Of a stretch of 64,000 nucleotides of DNA, positions 28,488 through 39,388 are shown in pieces. Within the stretch, counting starts at the first letter, position 1. The number at the start of each line of letters is the position of its first letter. The notes under the pieces are model-generated. The model worked only from the letters and a program-made list of their open reading frames with translations, was not told the DNA's origin and searched no databases. The translations under genes and the position numbers were made by a program. Source of the DNA: Henningerozyma blattae CBS 6284 (lineage: Eukaryota; Ascomycota; Saccharomycetes; Saccharomycetales; Saccharomycetaceae). The DNA is taken from assembly GCF_000315915.1 (NCBI RefSeq), contig NC_020186.1, positions 806,001 through 870,000 of the forward strand, written 5' to 3'.

Positions 28488-31022
28488 ATGCCCAGATTGC
28501 TTTCCAGAAATCTGTTCAGTAGTGATAAGGATAAGGAAAGACCATCTCATGGCCATTCCCAGCAGACAGAAGGTGCCGCCCATAATATCCATGCTGGTTC
28601 TTCTCCAAACAACTTACATAGCCATCCGACCAATGGTTCGTTGAATCCTCCACATGCTAATAGTCCGTTGATCAGATCTTCCAAATCGTTCCTGAATTTC
28701 ATCAATAGAGGGCCTAGCAATGATTCTTTGAAAAGTGAAAAGTCCGATGACTCAATTCATAAACATCCTAATAATAATAATATGGGCCATTCGGTAAATG
28801 CTGGTGGTAATGGTGGTACTTCTAGGATCAATACCAATGCCAATAACTCAAACAACAATTCTGCATTCAATGGTATCTTGTCGCAGGAATCAATGTCTCC
28901 AACTTCTCCTAGACCTAGTCATTCAATGGCAGAATTGAAAAGGTTTTTCAGACCTTCGGTACCCAAAAAGTTGAATATGACATCGATACATAACCCGAAT
29001 ATGCAGGGTCCTGGTAACACGGGAGCAGCAACAGCAACAGCAACTTCGCCGTTGACTCATCATGTTCCTGTACATGCATCTGCCAACCATGCTGCCTCTT
29101 CTTCTACAAGTTTGGCTACAAACGCATCTGCTACTAGATCTAGAAATGCTTCTTCAGCCACACTGAGTAGTATGTCTGCAGCTCATCATCAAAATCATCA
29201 TGGTCATACTCAATCTGCCATCCCTCCATCATCGGATTCTACTTTATCTTTATCAAATAAGATTAACATCTACCATGATGATTCGATCTTGGCTCAGAAA
29301 TACGGGAAACTGGGTAAACTGCTAGGTTCAGGGGCTGGTGGGTCTGTCAAGATCTTGACAAGACCTTCAGATGGTGCTGTGTTTGCTGTCAAAGAATTTA
29401 GACCAAGAAAACATAATGAATCAGTCAAAGATTATGCCAAAAAATGTACTGCAGAATTCTTGATTGGTTCCACATTACATCATCCAAATATCGTGGAGAC
29501 TATGGATATTTTTTCAGATTCCAAACAGAACAAATACTATGAAGTTATGGAATATTGTCCTGTTGATTTCTTCGCAGTGGTCATGACGGGCAAAATGTCT
29601 CGTGGTGAAATTAATTGTTGTTTAAAACAATTGACCAAGGGGGTCAAATATTTACATTCCAAAGGGTTGGCTCATAGAGATTTGAAGTTGGATAACTGTG
29701 TCATGAATGATAAAGGTATTTTGAAATTGATCGATTTTGGTTCCACCGTGGTTTTCAGATACCCTTTTGAAACCCAAACTACAATGGCTCATGGTATCGT
29801 AGGTTCAGATCCTTACTTAGCTCCAGAAGTCTTGACCTCTACGAAAAGTTATGATCCTCAATTTGTGGATGTTTGGTCCATTGGTATCATCTATTGTTGT
29901 ATGATGTTGAAAAGATTCCCTTGGAAAGTACCTAGAAGAGATACTGATGAAAATTTCAAATTATTTTGTCTTGAAGATGATATGCCACACGATTATGAAA
30001 AATCAGCAAGAGATCATGAAATATTATTGAAAGAAAGAAGAGATCAAAGAAAAAAAGGTGAATCTCATTTACATAATGCTCCTCATGTGGCAACACCTGC
30101 ACAAACACCTATCTCACCACATGCTCCAGCACAATCATCAATTGTACAAAATAAAATAGAAGATATAATAGACGGTCCAACTCCACAACATTCTGCAGAA
30201 CATCCAGATGTAAATAATAATACCAATAATGTTAATACTAATACTGTAATGACAACTCCAGTTCATCCAATTGAACATAATAATACTGAGACTACTGCCA
30301 CTCAAACACCTGGAAATAGCTTTGTTAATACGAATGCCATTGCTGAAATTAAGATAGAAAACGATAAGGAAAATATAGATATAAATTCAACTCATCAGAA
30401 ACCAAACTCATCAGATATACAAGGTAATAATAATATGGGAACTCCAAAGATAACAACAGATAATCATCATATTTATGATGATAACGCTGGAAACAATTAC
30501 AATAATAAGTCCAATAATCTAAACAGTAACACTCCAACTATTACTGATAATAATAATAACGATAATCACAGCACACATCATAATCACGAGAGTCAAAACA
30601 TTCATAACATTAATAATAATACTGCAAATATCCATCATAACAATTCTTCAAATGCCCACCATAATAGTTCTTCAAATGCCCATCATAATAATGAAGATGT
30701 CAAGAGTGTTGTTACTACAGATTCAAAAGTTAGTCATGCTACTAAAACAAAACAAGATAATCAACCTCATCATAAGAGAGTCATCCATGGCCCTTATAGA
30801 TTGCTAAGATTATTGCCACATGCTTCAAGACCAATCATGTCAAGAATATTACAAGTAGATCCAAAGAAAAGAGCTACGTTGGATGATATGCTTAACGATG
30901 AATGGTTCCAATCTATAGATTGTTGTACAATGGATCAAAGAAAGCATATAATTAGAGCAGAAGGCCACCATCATACTGTTGTAAAAGAAATCAACAACCA
31001 AATGCAAACCTACAAGATCTAA
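28488..31022 (+). CDS. HRK1: Hrk1-like serine/threonine protein kinase (Npr1/Hal5 family)
   Basis: 844 residues (S. cerevisiae Hrk1 is 759). The family regulates plasma-membrane transporters; Hrk1 is implicated in activating the H+-ATPase Pma1. A Ser/Asn/His-rich N-terminal ~260 residues precede the kinase. The Gly-rich loop GSGAGGSV is near residue 280, the VAIK-type Lys is in FAVKEF near 303, the catalytic loop HRDLKLDN near 394, DFG (as DFGST) near 415 and APE near 445. The domain is then interrupted by about 250 low-complexity residues (about 510-760, Asn/His/Thr-rich) before the last lobe ([22 protein letters not shown]). Its place two genes from PNT1's partner region and next to VPH1 matches YOR267C rather than HAL5 or SAT4. 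Confidence 0.88.
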   Translation: MPRLLSRNLFSSDKDKERPSHGHSQQTEGAAHNIHAGSSPNNLHSHPTNGSLNPPHANSPLIRSSKSFLNFINRGPSNDSLKSEKSDDSIHKHPNNNNMGHSVNAGGNGGTSRINTNANNSNNNSAFNGILSQESMSPTSPRPSHSMAELKRFFRPSVPKKLNMTSIHNPNMQGPGNTGAATATATSPLTHHVPVHASANHAASSSTSLATNASATRSRNASSATLSSMSAAHHQNHHGHTQSAIPPSSDSTLSLSNKINIYHDDSILAQKYGKLGKLLGSGAGGSVKILTRPSDGAVFAVKEFRPRKHNESVKDYAKKCTAEFLIGSTLHHPNIVETMDIFSDSKQNKYYEVMEYCPVDFFAVVMTGKMSRGEINCCLKQLTKGVKYLHSKGLAHRDLKLDNCVMNDKGILKLIDFGSTVVFRYPFETQTTMAHGIVGSDPYLAPEVLTSTKSYDPQFVDVWSIGIIYCCMMLKRFPWKVPRRDTDENFKLFCLEDDMPHDYEKSARDHEILLKERRDQRKKGESHLHNAPHVATPAQTPISPHAPAQSSIVQNKIEDIIDGPTPQHSAEHPDVNNNTNNVNTNTVMTTPVHPIEHNNTETTATQTPGNSFVNTNAIAEIKIENDKENIDINSTHQKPNSSDIQGNNNMGTPKITTDNHHIYDDNAGNNYNNKSNNLNSNTPTITDNNNNDNHSTHHNHESQNIHNINNNTANIHHNNSSNAHHNSSSNAHHNNEDVKSVVTTDSKVSHATKTKQDNQPHHKRVIHGPYRLLRLLPHASRPIMSRILQVDPKKRATLDDMLNDEWFQSIDCCTMDQRKHIIRAEGHHHTVVKEINNQMQTYKI

Positions 31023-32336
31023 ACATTCACCTAATATATAATACTCTGGATGATTAGATCTCATAAGTCTGTGTTTGACTAGTGATACCTTTTATTTATT
31101 ACGATACAAATCTAATAAACGATAAACTATTCTCTTTAATTTTTCCTTCTAATGACATTTTTTTTGTTTGATTTAAAATTATTAAATTGAAATGCCAAGC
31201 TTTTTTTTCCAGAAAAAAAATTGTCTTTTCATTTTGTATTTTCAATCATTATCAACCCCCCCCCCCCCTTTTTTTTTTTTCTAATTGAATGAAATAATAT
31301 TATTCTTTATAATGAATTCTTACCCAATTCTTACTTTTTCTTTTTTAACTTTCCGTTTTCTTATTTATTACTTTAAATTTTCCTTTAGTTCCTTTTTTTT
31401 TTTCTGTTTTCTAATATTATTCATTCAAATTATTTCTGGTTAAATTTTTAATTGAAAATAATAATGCATCAATAATCGCAGCATTTATACTCATACCACT
31501 TGGGTTTTGCGAATTATTCCCTCATACAAGTATTACAAAACAAACTTAGTTTATATTCTTCTCAAATAGTTGTTTGCTTTGTTGAAGAATTATTTTATTT
31601 CCTAATATTACAATTATAATAATTACCATGTACTAATAATCACAATATTGATAATAATTTCAATTTCAGTAGTAATAATGATATTTTACAATCATTCTCC
31701 AAATATAGTATTTGTTCTTCTGTTATTTTCAAAAAGAATACAAACAGGGAAAATAATAATAATAATACACTACTAAATAAATCTCAGTCATTTATTTTAT
31801 TTTCATTTATTTTATTTTATTTTTTTTTTTAATTTTAATTTTTTTTTCAATTGGATAACTTATTCCCAATGCTGCACACATTTATCTTCATTTCACCTTG
31901 CCTATTTTTTCATATTTATTTTATTTTTTTTTATCATTTCTTCCTCATTATTTTTTCATGAACTGTTTTGTTATTCTTCCCAGTATTTTATTTTTTTTTA
32001 TTTGTACTCTATTATTCTCTCAAGTATTATTATTATTTATATAATACTAAAAAATACTCTATAAAAACTAAAAAAAAATATTAAAAAAAGCCATCAACAC
32101 TTGAACCACATTAAAGTTGAATATGTAAATATTTCATCATACCTTATTTTTTTTTTAAATCAATTCCATTATATAATTTATTTATCTTAAAACGTTCTAT
32201 CAACTCTTAAACGATTATTCATATTCTCTCTCCTCTGTATTTTGAGAATATGTAATGGTAAAACAACATATAGTTTTTCCCAATTAATGGTTATTATTTA
32301 AAGAATATATAGTTTATTTAAATATTGTTTCTTAAT
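31023..32336. other. HRK1/PNT1 convergent T-rich intergenic region
   Basis: 1.3 kb, strikingly T-rich on the plus strand, with many T7-T12 runs and TTTTA repeats. It contains an unusual C13 run joined to T12 (31256-31280). I see no reading frame or RNA gene; it is probably long 3' UTRs plus neutral sequence. Confidence 0.65.
31256..31280. repeat. C13-T12 homopolymer junction
   Basis: Thirteen C followed directly by twelve T, about 235 bp downstream of the HRK1 stop. C runs of this length are unusual in so AT-rich a genome, and the count may be affected by sequencing. Confidence 0.9.
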
Positions 32337-33709
32337 TTATAGAAGGTGGATATTAGAAAATGTATCATTATTTACAAGTTGTTGTGATACAGTACCTCTA
32401 TTTTCAAGTAAGTTCATATTGGCAGCCCCCCATTTTTCAGAATGTAAAAATTGTGTACCATTTATCCCTATACAATCATCATATATATATGATAGATATA
32501 TAATCAATCTTAATAATAAAATTTCTCTCTCTGATTGATCATTAACCATTTTATTGATATCTTCATCATACTCATATAATTGTCTCTCCAAAATTTCTTG
32601 AGCTAGTTCTCTATATGTCAATCTCGTTATCGAATTTTTTTCTTCAAATAAATTTGGTTTCAATATATTTTCTAACAATATTCTATCGTTTAAATAAATA
32701 TATTGATAGAATTCATTTAAAGACTTTTCTTGAAATTTTTTATTGTTTTGAAATTTAGAGTAAATGAATAATTTAACTTTTGAAGCTGTAGAGTTCCTTA
32801 ATTTCAATTTAAGTTCATTTGTTGATAAAGAAAATGGGGAATTATATTCAAGGCTATTTTCGATCATTTTTTTAGTTTTATTCTTAGCTTGAAACTTATT
32901 TCTTTGTAATATTAAAGAATTGGATATTTTTTTGTATCCACCAGGAGAAAGACAATTATGTGGTGCAATATTAGGCCAAATATAACAAAGTAAAGCGGTA
33001 ATTTCTTCAAATATGAATGCAATTAGTGCAAATCTAGGTAATTTCCAAACTTGATTTCTTCTATAATATTCCACCAATTGTTTCCTAGTGATTGGAATAT
33101 GAGAAGTAATCGGCTTACCATTTGAAGTATCTTTACCATTATTATTCTCTAAATGGGTATTTCTAACCTTAATATCTTGAAATTCAACATACTTGTATAA
33201 TTCAGTAATAGGAGATGATGAGTTTTTCAAATCTATTGAAGTTAATTTATTAATTTCCATTTTAAAGTTTTTAGAATTCTTATAAATATTATAAGTTTCT
33301 TGGATGCCTGTTTTATAATACTTTACAATGTATACACCCAATCTAAATATTTTAACAATCGGCTTTCTCCATCTACCAATCTTAGGATCTGATTCAACCT
33401 TCGCATAAATTGATTGTTTAGGAAATAAAGTCATTGGTAAAGATCTTTGTGAATTTAGCTTCAACATACTACCACATTCATCCTTTTTTTTTTGGAAAGT
33501 ATATCGTATTGCTCATCAGATATTAACTGCAACTGTCCAGTCTTATAACAGGTGATAAGATCCTTCAACAATTTATTCGACTCTAATGAGTTGTTAAAAG
33601 ATTCTTTTGTTGATATAGAAATATATGCGTTCTCCCTTGGTTGTATTGAATATAATCTGCATTGATGTTGGGGTAATAATATTCGATGAGCCAAAACGTT
33701 TGCATTCAT
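32337..33709 (-). CDS. PNT1: Pnt1-like mitochondrial inner-membrane protein, apparently frameshifted
   Basis: Two overlapping frames make one protein. The upstream frame (33709 to 33461, 82 codons) begins with a mitochondrial-type presequence (MNANVLAHRILLPQHQCRLYS). The downstream frame (33467 to 32337) supplies 376 residues, including LPRFALIAFIFEEITALLCYIWP (about residues 142-164 of that frame), a LETM1-like membrane-proximal stretch. They join at an A10 tract on the coding strand (33484-33493); an A11 or A8 tract would read straight through to about 458 residues (S. cerevisiae Pnt1 is 423). Pnt1 helps insert Cox2's C-terminal tail in the inner membrane. Position between HRK1 and RBL2 matches YOR266W. 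The shift could be a sequencing error, a real mutation, or slippage at the A-tract. Confidence 0.75.
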
Positions 33710-34115
33710 TTTATTAATCTAAAGAAAAAAAATAGCTCAGTTATAGAGTTGTTTGTATGTAAGCTAGCATCTTTTTACCCTTAAAAGACGTTAGTTTAAA
33801 AATGTAAATACCAAAATATAATAAGCATTAATAAAAAAATCATGGTTATGAAAAAATCAAAATAAAAAAGAAAAAATTTGAAAAGAAGTTTTCAAACTAG
33901 AATTAATAAGAATAGAATAGTAAAAGTAATATTAAATATTTGCTAATTGGGAGGTTTCTAGATTAATGGTATATATTTTATATAACTTAATTTATAAGAG
34001 GTATTTTATAGAGATGAATCAGACACTTCAATGACAAAAGAAAGGATATTTAAAGCAGAAAAAAACAGTGGTAGAGGCAGTAGAATAAAAAAAGCATTTT
34101 TTATCGCATTGCTGT
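33710..34115. other. RBL2-PNT1 intergenic region
   Basis: 406 bp, AT-rich, with the PNT1 promoter and RBL2 3' end. No gene or clear motif seen. Confidence 0.65.
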
Positions 34116-34445
34116 CTAAGCAGAAATCTTAGTAGACAATAATTCATTTGCTTTAATAACGATTTCTTTAGCCTCAGTCAAATCTTCAGTGCCTTCGTAA
34201 GATTCCATATATTCGTTCAAATTTTCTTTAAATTGTTCAATTTTTTTGTATAAACTTGGTAGCAATCTTTCAGTATCTTGTTGAACTTCAATTTGTTTTT
34301 TTAGATCATAAGGATCAACCTCAGAATCATTCTTTAATTTTTCAACATGTTCAGTTTGTTCTTTTAATTCTTGCTTGTAATAAGTTTCTTCCTTAATTAA
34401 TCTTTGCAAAGCTTTAACTTTAATTTGTAAAGAGGTAGGTGTCAT
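34116..34445 (-). CDS. RBL2: Tubulin-folding cofactor A
   Basis: 109 residues (S. cerevisiae Rbl2 is 106). Rbl2 binds beta-tubulin and buffers free beta-tubulin during heterodimer assembly. The sequence is entirely helical and highly charged (SLQIKVKALQRLIKEE, then TERLLPSLYKKIEQFKENL), matching the three-helix bundle of TBCA. Tandem with PNT1 and DSE3 on the same strand, in the YOR264-266W order. Confidence 0.94.
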   Translation of the reverse strand: MTPTSLQIKVKALQRLIKEETYYKQELKEQTEHVEKLKNDSEVDPYDLKKQIEVQQDTERLLPSLYKKIEQFKENLNEYMESYEGTEDLTEAKEIVIKANELLSTKISA

Positions 34446-34968
34446 TACTGAATTTAACTTATTGTTTTTTGATCTTCAATATCTAATTTTCTTTTTTTTT
34501 TCTTTATTTCTGAATGTATTATTTCTTAATGTACTTATTTTATTAAGATGATCTGTTTTTTTGGCGTTTATGATTTAGTAACTAACCATTTGAAGTGATC
34601 AAATCTCGCATCGAAATGTCACAAATCAAACTAATTTCGGAAATAAATAAGATCACTTTGAATGTAACCTATGTGATTTATTTATTGAATAGAATGCTAA
34701 TCAATAGCACTATTGCCTAAAATTATTAGATGATATTATTTTATATTAGAACTATATACCGATAAACAAGATACTAACAAATGCTTTAATTAATGCAAGA
34801 ATATAAATAATTGTTTTACAATTATTTCAAAAAAAAAATGAATGTAAAGGTAAAACTAAAACTGGATGTAAGAAAATGAATGTAAAAAGTTGAAAACGAA
34901 TGTAAAAATGATTTCTAAGGAAGCTATTTCTTTAAGTTTTAAAATAATCCTCTAATTTAGAGTTTTTA
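34446..34968. other. DSE3-RBL2 intergenic region
   Basis: 523 bp with the RBL2 promoter and DSE3 3' end. Several GAATGTAAA repeats occur near 34840-34910. No gene seen. Confidence 0.65.
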
Positions 34969-36864
34969 TCATATCTCACTATATACACTGCTGGAATTGT
35001 CATTCATATTAAGAAGCTCTATGTTATCAATAGGTGAAGAAAATCTAGCCTTGGAATCCAAACGAACACTCGGTGGATCTTCCTTAACTGATGCAATAGT
35101 ATATAGTTGTTCACCAAACTCTTCTTTTTTTTGTTCTTGTTCAATAATGTTGAAATCTTCTTCGTCTTTATCACTTTCATCGTCATAATCAAGATACATC
35201 ACTTTTGGTTTTATTTGAATTTGTTGGACCAATTTTTTTTGGTAGGTGTGGTCTGGAGATATATTTACATTGACTGGAGAAACTAACGATTTTCTATAAT
35301 TTAATGATTTTTTACGATTGATAGAAGGGTGGGTAATATGTATGGGTCTATCGTTATCATTACTACTAGATACCCCACTATTTTTTCTTAAAGGAACTGG
35401 TGCAATAATGCCTTTATTTTTTCTTAAACTCATCATTCTTCCAATAGTAGAATTAGGATATGGGAATTCTGAAGCTGTACAAAATGATGCCTCACTCACT
35501 GGACTTTCCCAACTAGGCACACGAGATAATTCGTTTGTAAATGAACCAGAATCTGATTCTGATGAAGAATTTTCCGGAGTACTTAATAAATCTTCTAGAT
35601 TTGCTGAAGGAAGTGATGGTTTGGAGAAATGCGAAGCATTTGAAGGAATGGAAAAAGTGTCACTTCTTGGAGAATAATTCATATTCTTTTGGCTCTTTAT
35701 TGGTGTAGAAAAGCCATTGAAATTACTCAATATTTTTTGGGCAGGGAAGCTAAAATCATTGTTAGAATTATCAGCATTGTTCTTATTAGCTGGGCTTGGT
35801 TGGCTCTTGTTAACTGAACATTTTTGTTTTTTATTAACCAATATTTCCAAGACTCTTGAAATTTCTTCATTTTTTACACTTGGCATATAGTTGTTTGCTA
35901 TTTCACCATCTGCCAAGCTATTTAAGCTTTGAGTTTCTGGCCCGTATGCCATTAATATTTCTTCTAACAATATTTCTGATTGCCTTTTTTCTTCATGCAA
36001 ATCATCAAGACTATGCGATCTATGCAAATGCTTTTGAATACTTTCCTTAGTCAAAATTTGGGTATCAGTAAGGTTAATAGATAGGAAACTATTACTTTTG
36101 TTATTTGTAATGTTCTTTTGAATTTCATTTAGAACATTATTTTCAATATTGTCTGAAACACTGTTAATAAAGTCAAGATTGTTATTTGATACTTGAACGT
36201 TATAAATAATTGGATTTGATTCGAAAAATTTTTGACGATCTTCCTTTTCCTCTTTTAGATACGATGCTGAAGTATCAATAACTGGGAAGTTTGATTGTGG
36301 CACACTTGAAACAAAGGAAAAAGTATCAGAATCAACATCTTCATTATGTGTGACATTTGATGGTTCATTTGTGACATTCAAATAATCCATTGCTTTTTTC
36401 TGTTGAGCCAATTCCTTAACAGGGGTTTCCTCTACATCTTCGACAGTTTCAGCTAATTCTGGTAATGGTGGGAATTTTGGCCTTCTTGTTAAAGAAGATA
36501 TAGGTTGGGAATTTATATACATTTCTGGAGAACCAGGAGTTGGTGAATGCTCTTCTTTAACATGCTCAGATCTTGACTTGAAATCATGTAAAAACAATTC
36601 TGGTACTGATGATAGTCTTTTTTTGATCCTAATGGTTCCTCCAAACCTCTTGGAAAATTTATGAAGCGATTTCTTATGTTGAGATTTATTATTAAGAGGA
36701 GTGACTACTGAATCGTGAGATTCATTTAATTTGATACTACTGGAACATGGGCTTGGTACAAACACGGGTAATCGGTCAAGATCTTTGCTTGTCACGGTCA
36801 AAGAAGAAGGTCTAATGAAATCTTTGTTTCTATCTATACGCTGACCCAAAAATTTTCTTGGCAT
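34969..36864 (-). CDS. DSE3: Dse3-like bud-neck / daughter-specific protein
   Basis: 631 residues, longer than S. cerevisiae Dse3 (430). No enzymatic domain is visible. The N-terminus (MPRKFLGQRIDRNKDFIRPSSLTVT) and the block KRFGGTIRIKKRLSSVPELF (about residues 71-90) look like the conserved part of the family; the rest is Ser/Asn/Glu-rich and likely disordered. In S. cerevisiae DSE3 is a daughter-cell-specific Ace2 target whose product sits at the bud neck. Two good Ace2/Swi5-type sites lie about 460 bp upstream here. Position between RBL2 and RPN8 matches YOR264W. Confidence 0.8.
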   Translation of the reverse strand: MPRKFLGQRIDRNKDFIRPSSLTVTSKDLDRLPVFVPSPCSSSIKLNESHDSVVTPLNNKSQHKKSLHKFSKRFGGTIRIKKRLSSVPELFLHDFKSRSEHVKEEHSPTPGSPEMYINSQPISSLTRRPKFPPLPELAETVEDVEETPVKELAQQKKAMDYLNVTNEPSNVTHNEDVDSDTFSFVSSVPQSNFPVIDTSASYLKEEKEDRQKFFESNPIIYNVQVSNNNLDFINSVSDNIENNVLNEIQKNITNNKSNSFLSINLTDTQILTKESIQKHLHRSHSLDDLHEEKRQSEILLEEILMAYGPETQSLNSLADGEIANNYMPSVKNEEISRVLEILVNKKQKCSVNKSQPSPANKNNADNSNNDFSFPAQKILSNFNGFSTPIKSQKNMNYSPRSDTFSIPSNASHFSKPSLPSANLEDLLSTPENSSSESDSGSFTNELSRVPSWESPVSEASFCTASEFPYPNSTIGRMMSLRKNKGIIAPVPLRKNSGVSSSNDNDRPIHITHPSINRKKSLNYRKSLVSPVNVNISPDHTYQKKLVQQIQIKPKVMYLDYDDESDKDEEDFNIIEQEQKKEEFGEQLYTIASVKEDPPSVRLDSKARFSSPIDNIELLNMNDNSSSVYSEI

Positions 36865-37130
36865 GATTCCAAATAGTTATGTTGGAACTATTATTATCAA
36901 ATATGATTCAAACTAAAATATACAAAAAAAATATAATAAAACCAAGCTAAATGATATTGAAAGAAAAAAAAAAATTTTTTTTAATGTAAATATTTGGATG
37001 ATAGTTTATTAGTCTCTTTAAAAATGATTTCTATTTTACAGGAAAAGATTTACCAAAAGTTAATGATCAAGAATTTTATCCTATATTCCCACTTCAATAC
37101 ATCATGGATATTATATACCCAGCCAGCTCA

Positions 37131-37346
37131 TTTTAACGACACTCAATATCGTCATCCTTGCTACCAAACTACTACTACCCCTCAAATCAAAAAATAGAAG
37201 ATCTGATGGCATTGATAAAACAAAAGTAGACTTTCTATTTGATAAAACCCAGCATATCCCCTCTCATTACTGATTAGGTTATACTATTAATAAACTAATA
37301 AATATTATTAATTTGTGACATGCTGGTTCTTTTTAAATGGCTGGTT
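37131..37346. promoter_or_regulatory. Cluster of CCAGC (Ace2/Swi5-type) cores upstream of DSE3
   Basis: ATGCTGGTT (37320-37328) reads AACCAGCAT on the minus strand, a full match to RRCCAGCRT. GGCTGGTT (37339-37346) gives AACCAGCC. On the plus strand AGCCAGC (37131-37137) and CCAGCAT (37251-37257) are partial matches. Ace2 drives DSE genes in daughter cells of S. cerevisiae. Confidence 0.5.
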
Positions 37347-37769
37347 TAATATGCGATTTTTTAAAAAAAATAGCAAAATAGAAAAAAATATACGTAAAAC
37401 ATATCAGAACTAGGAAGGAAAACGTAATAAAGTAAAAGTATCAATATTCGAACTTATGCTAATCATACCAATATATTAGGACTACTATACTGAGTTTTAA
37501 ATTACGAACAATTTTTTTTTAAGTTATCAATTCTTGAAACAAAACAAAACATAGTTTACATAAAATCTGAACTCTTTACACTTCCAATTGTAGAGCCGTT
37601 CTTTTACTAAAGAAAGCTATATACTCCGTAACAAGTCATTGAATACAATATTCATCATACAACTAGTAATTGGAATCTCTGGTGTTGGCATGTTCTTATT
37701 CTTTTAATTTGTATTTTATAAAGGCTATTTTGTTATATCTCTCTTATAATTGTGACGTTTTTTTCTAAA

Positions 37770-37788
37770 TTACCCGGCCAGTGGCAAA
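37770..37788 (+). promoter_or_regulatory. Reb1 site abutting a proteasome-associated control element (Rpn4 site)
   Basis: TTACCCGG (37770-37777) is followed two bases later by AGTGGCAAA (37780-37788), one base off the Rpn4 consensus GGTGGCAAA. It is about 205 bp upstream of RPN8, whose S. cerevisiae counterpart is under Rpn4 control. Confidence 0.72.
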
Positions 37789-37959
37789 ATGAAAAGGGAA
37801 GATCTTAACTATGTATGAAACATTATTAGCTTTAATTTTTAAGATATTATTACTATTATTATGTATTAAAACATTTCAAGAAAGGATAACTCATCCATTT
37901 GAAAGACTCAATTGGACCAGTACCATAATTATAGTGGCTTAAATAATTGGCAAACTTGT

Positions 37960-37990
37960 AAGACAAAACAAACAAACAAACAAACAAACA
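37960..37990. repeat. (AAAC)n repeat in the RPN8 leader
   Basis: About six copies of ACAA/AAAC immediately before the RPN8 ATG. Confidence 0.9.
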
Positions 37991-37993
37991 GAC

Positions 37994-39055
37994 ATGTATG
38001 ATAAAGTAACGGTGGCTCCTTTAGTTCTATTATCGGTCCTTGATCATTATCAACGTACAAATACTCCAGAAAATAAAAGATGTGTGGGGATCATACTTGG
38101 TGATTCTACTGATGAAACCATCAAAGTTACTAATTCATTTGCATTACCCTTCGAAGAAGATGAAAAGAATTCGGATGTTTGGTTTTTAGATCATAATTAT
38201 ATTGAGAATATGAATGAAATGTTTAAGAAAATTAATGCCAAAGAAAAATTAATTGGTTGGTATCACAGTGGTCCTAAATTAAAATCTTCTGATTTGAAAA
38301 TTAACGAACTATTTAAGAAATATACTTACAATAATAATCCATTATTATTGATTGTTGATGTGAAACAAAAAAGTTTAGGTTTACCAACAAATGCTTATAT
38401 GTCAATTGAACAGGTAAAAGATGATGGTACATCCACTGAAAGAACTTTTATTCATTTGCCATGTTCTATCAAAGCTGAAGAAGCAGAAGAAATTGGTGTT
38501 GAACATTTATTAAGAGATGTACGTGATCAAGCAGCTGGTGGGCTTTCTATTAGATTGACAAACCAATTGAAATCGTTAAAAAGTTTACAACAAAAATTAA
38601 GTGATATAGTTGCTTATTTAAATAAAGTTATCGAGGGAAAATTACCTATTAACCACACTATTTTAGGGAAATTACAAGATGTATTTAATCTATTGCCAAA
38701 TCTAGGATCACCTGATGATGATGAATTAAAAAATTCTAGCAATTCTACAAATGAAAATGTGGAGAATATAACAAATAATTTACAAAAAGCTTTAACTATT
38801 AAAACGAATGATGAACTGATGGTCATATATATCAGTAATTTAGTTAGAGCTATTATTGCATTTGATAATTTAATTGAAAATAAAATACAGAATAAGAAAT
38901 TACATGAAAAAAATCTCAAGGAAATGGAAACTAAAGATCAAGAAGATATAGATACTGAAAATATAATGATGCTAAGAAAGGAGATGCATCAAAAGATTCT
39001 GATAAAAAAGAGATTCCAAGAAAGATGGCCCAAAGAAATAAGAAAATTTGATTGA
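37994..39055 (+). CDS. RPN8: 26S proteasome lid subunit Rpn8
   Basis: 353 residues (S. cerevisiae Rpn8 is 338). Rpn8 pairs with the deubiquitinase Rpn11 in the regulatory lid. An MPN domain spans about residues 4-140. The metalloprotease motif is degenerate: where Rpn11 has HSHPxxxxxxS, this has [10 protein letters not shown] (His91, Gly93), so the protein is non-catalytic, as expected. The C-terminal half is helical ([16 protein letters not shown] and [19 protein letters not shown]). A proteasome box sits upstream. Counterpart YOR261C. Confidence 0.96.
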   Translation: MYDKVTVAPLVLLSVLDHYQRTNTPENKRCVGIILGDSTDETIKVTNSFALPFEEDEKNSDVWFLDHNYIENMNEMFKKINAKEKLIGWYHSGPKLKSSDLKINELFKKYTYNNNPLLLIVDVKQKSLGLPTNAYMSIEQVKDDGTSTERTFIHLPCSIKAEEAEEIGVEHLLRDVRDQAAGGLSIRLTNQLKSLKSLQQKLSDIVAYLNKVIEGKLPINHTILGKLQDVFNLLPNLGSPDDDELKNSSNSTNENVENITNNLQKALTIKTNDELMVIYISNLVRAIIAFDNLIENKIQNKKLHEKNLKEMETKDQEDIDTENIMMLRKEMHQKILIKKRFQERWPKEIRKFD

Positions 39056-39388
39056 CTTATAACTCAATTTCAATTAACCACAATCTCAATCTCAGTAACA
39101 TAATATACATCTAGATATAACTAAATGTATGTTTTACTTCATTCCAATAACTCGCATATATCTGTGTGTATGTAGACATGTATATTTTGTATTACAACAC
39201 TAATAATACTATTAATCATAATAATAGAATAATAATATTTTTAATATATATATTTATATTTAAATATAGTGTGTGAACATTAAAAATCATTTTTTACTTA
39301 CATAGGTATGCAAAGTCCTTGATATATGTATGGTATTTGAAATTAATAAAAACAAAAAATTCAACTACTAAATAAATATTATTTTCAA
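39056..39388. other. RPN8/HNT3 convergent 3' region
   Basis: 333 bp, AT-rich, between convergent genes. GCD1 and RPT4, which lie between these genes in S. cerevisiae, are absent. No gene seen. Confidence 0.7.

Larger units (their letters stand above)
36865..37993. other. Divergent DSE3/RPN8 intergenic region
   Basis: 1.1 kb holding candidate Ace2/Swi5 sites, a Reb1 site next to a proteasome box, and an AAAC repeat before RPN8. A 67-codon frame at 36994-37197 shows no recognisable motif and is not called. GPN2, expected here from S. cerevisiae order, is absent. Confidence 0.75.

Noticed and set aside
36994..37197. 67-codon frame as a small gene or GPN2 remnant
   Set aside because: No GTPase motif or other feature; it overlaps the candidate regulatory region.
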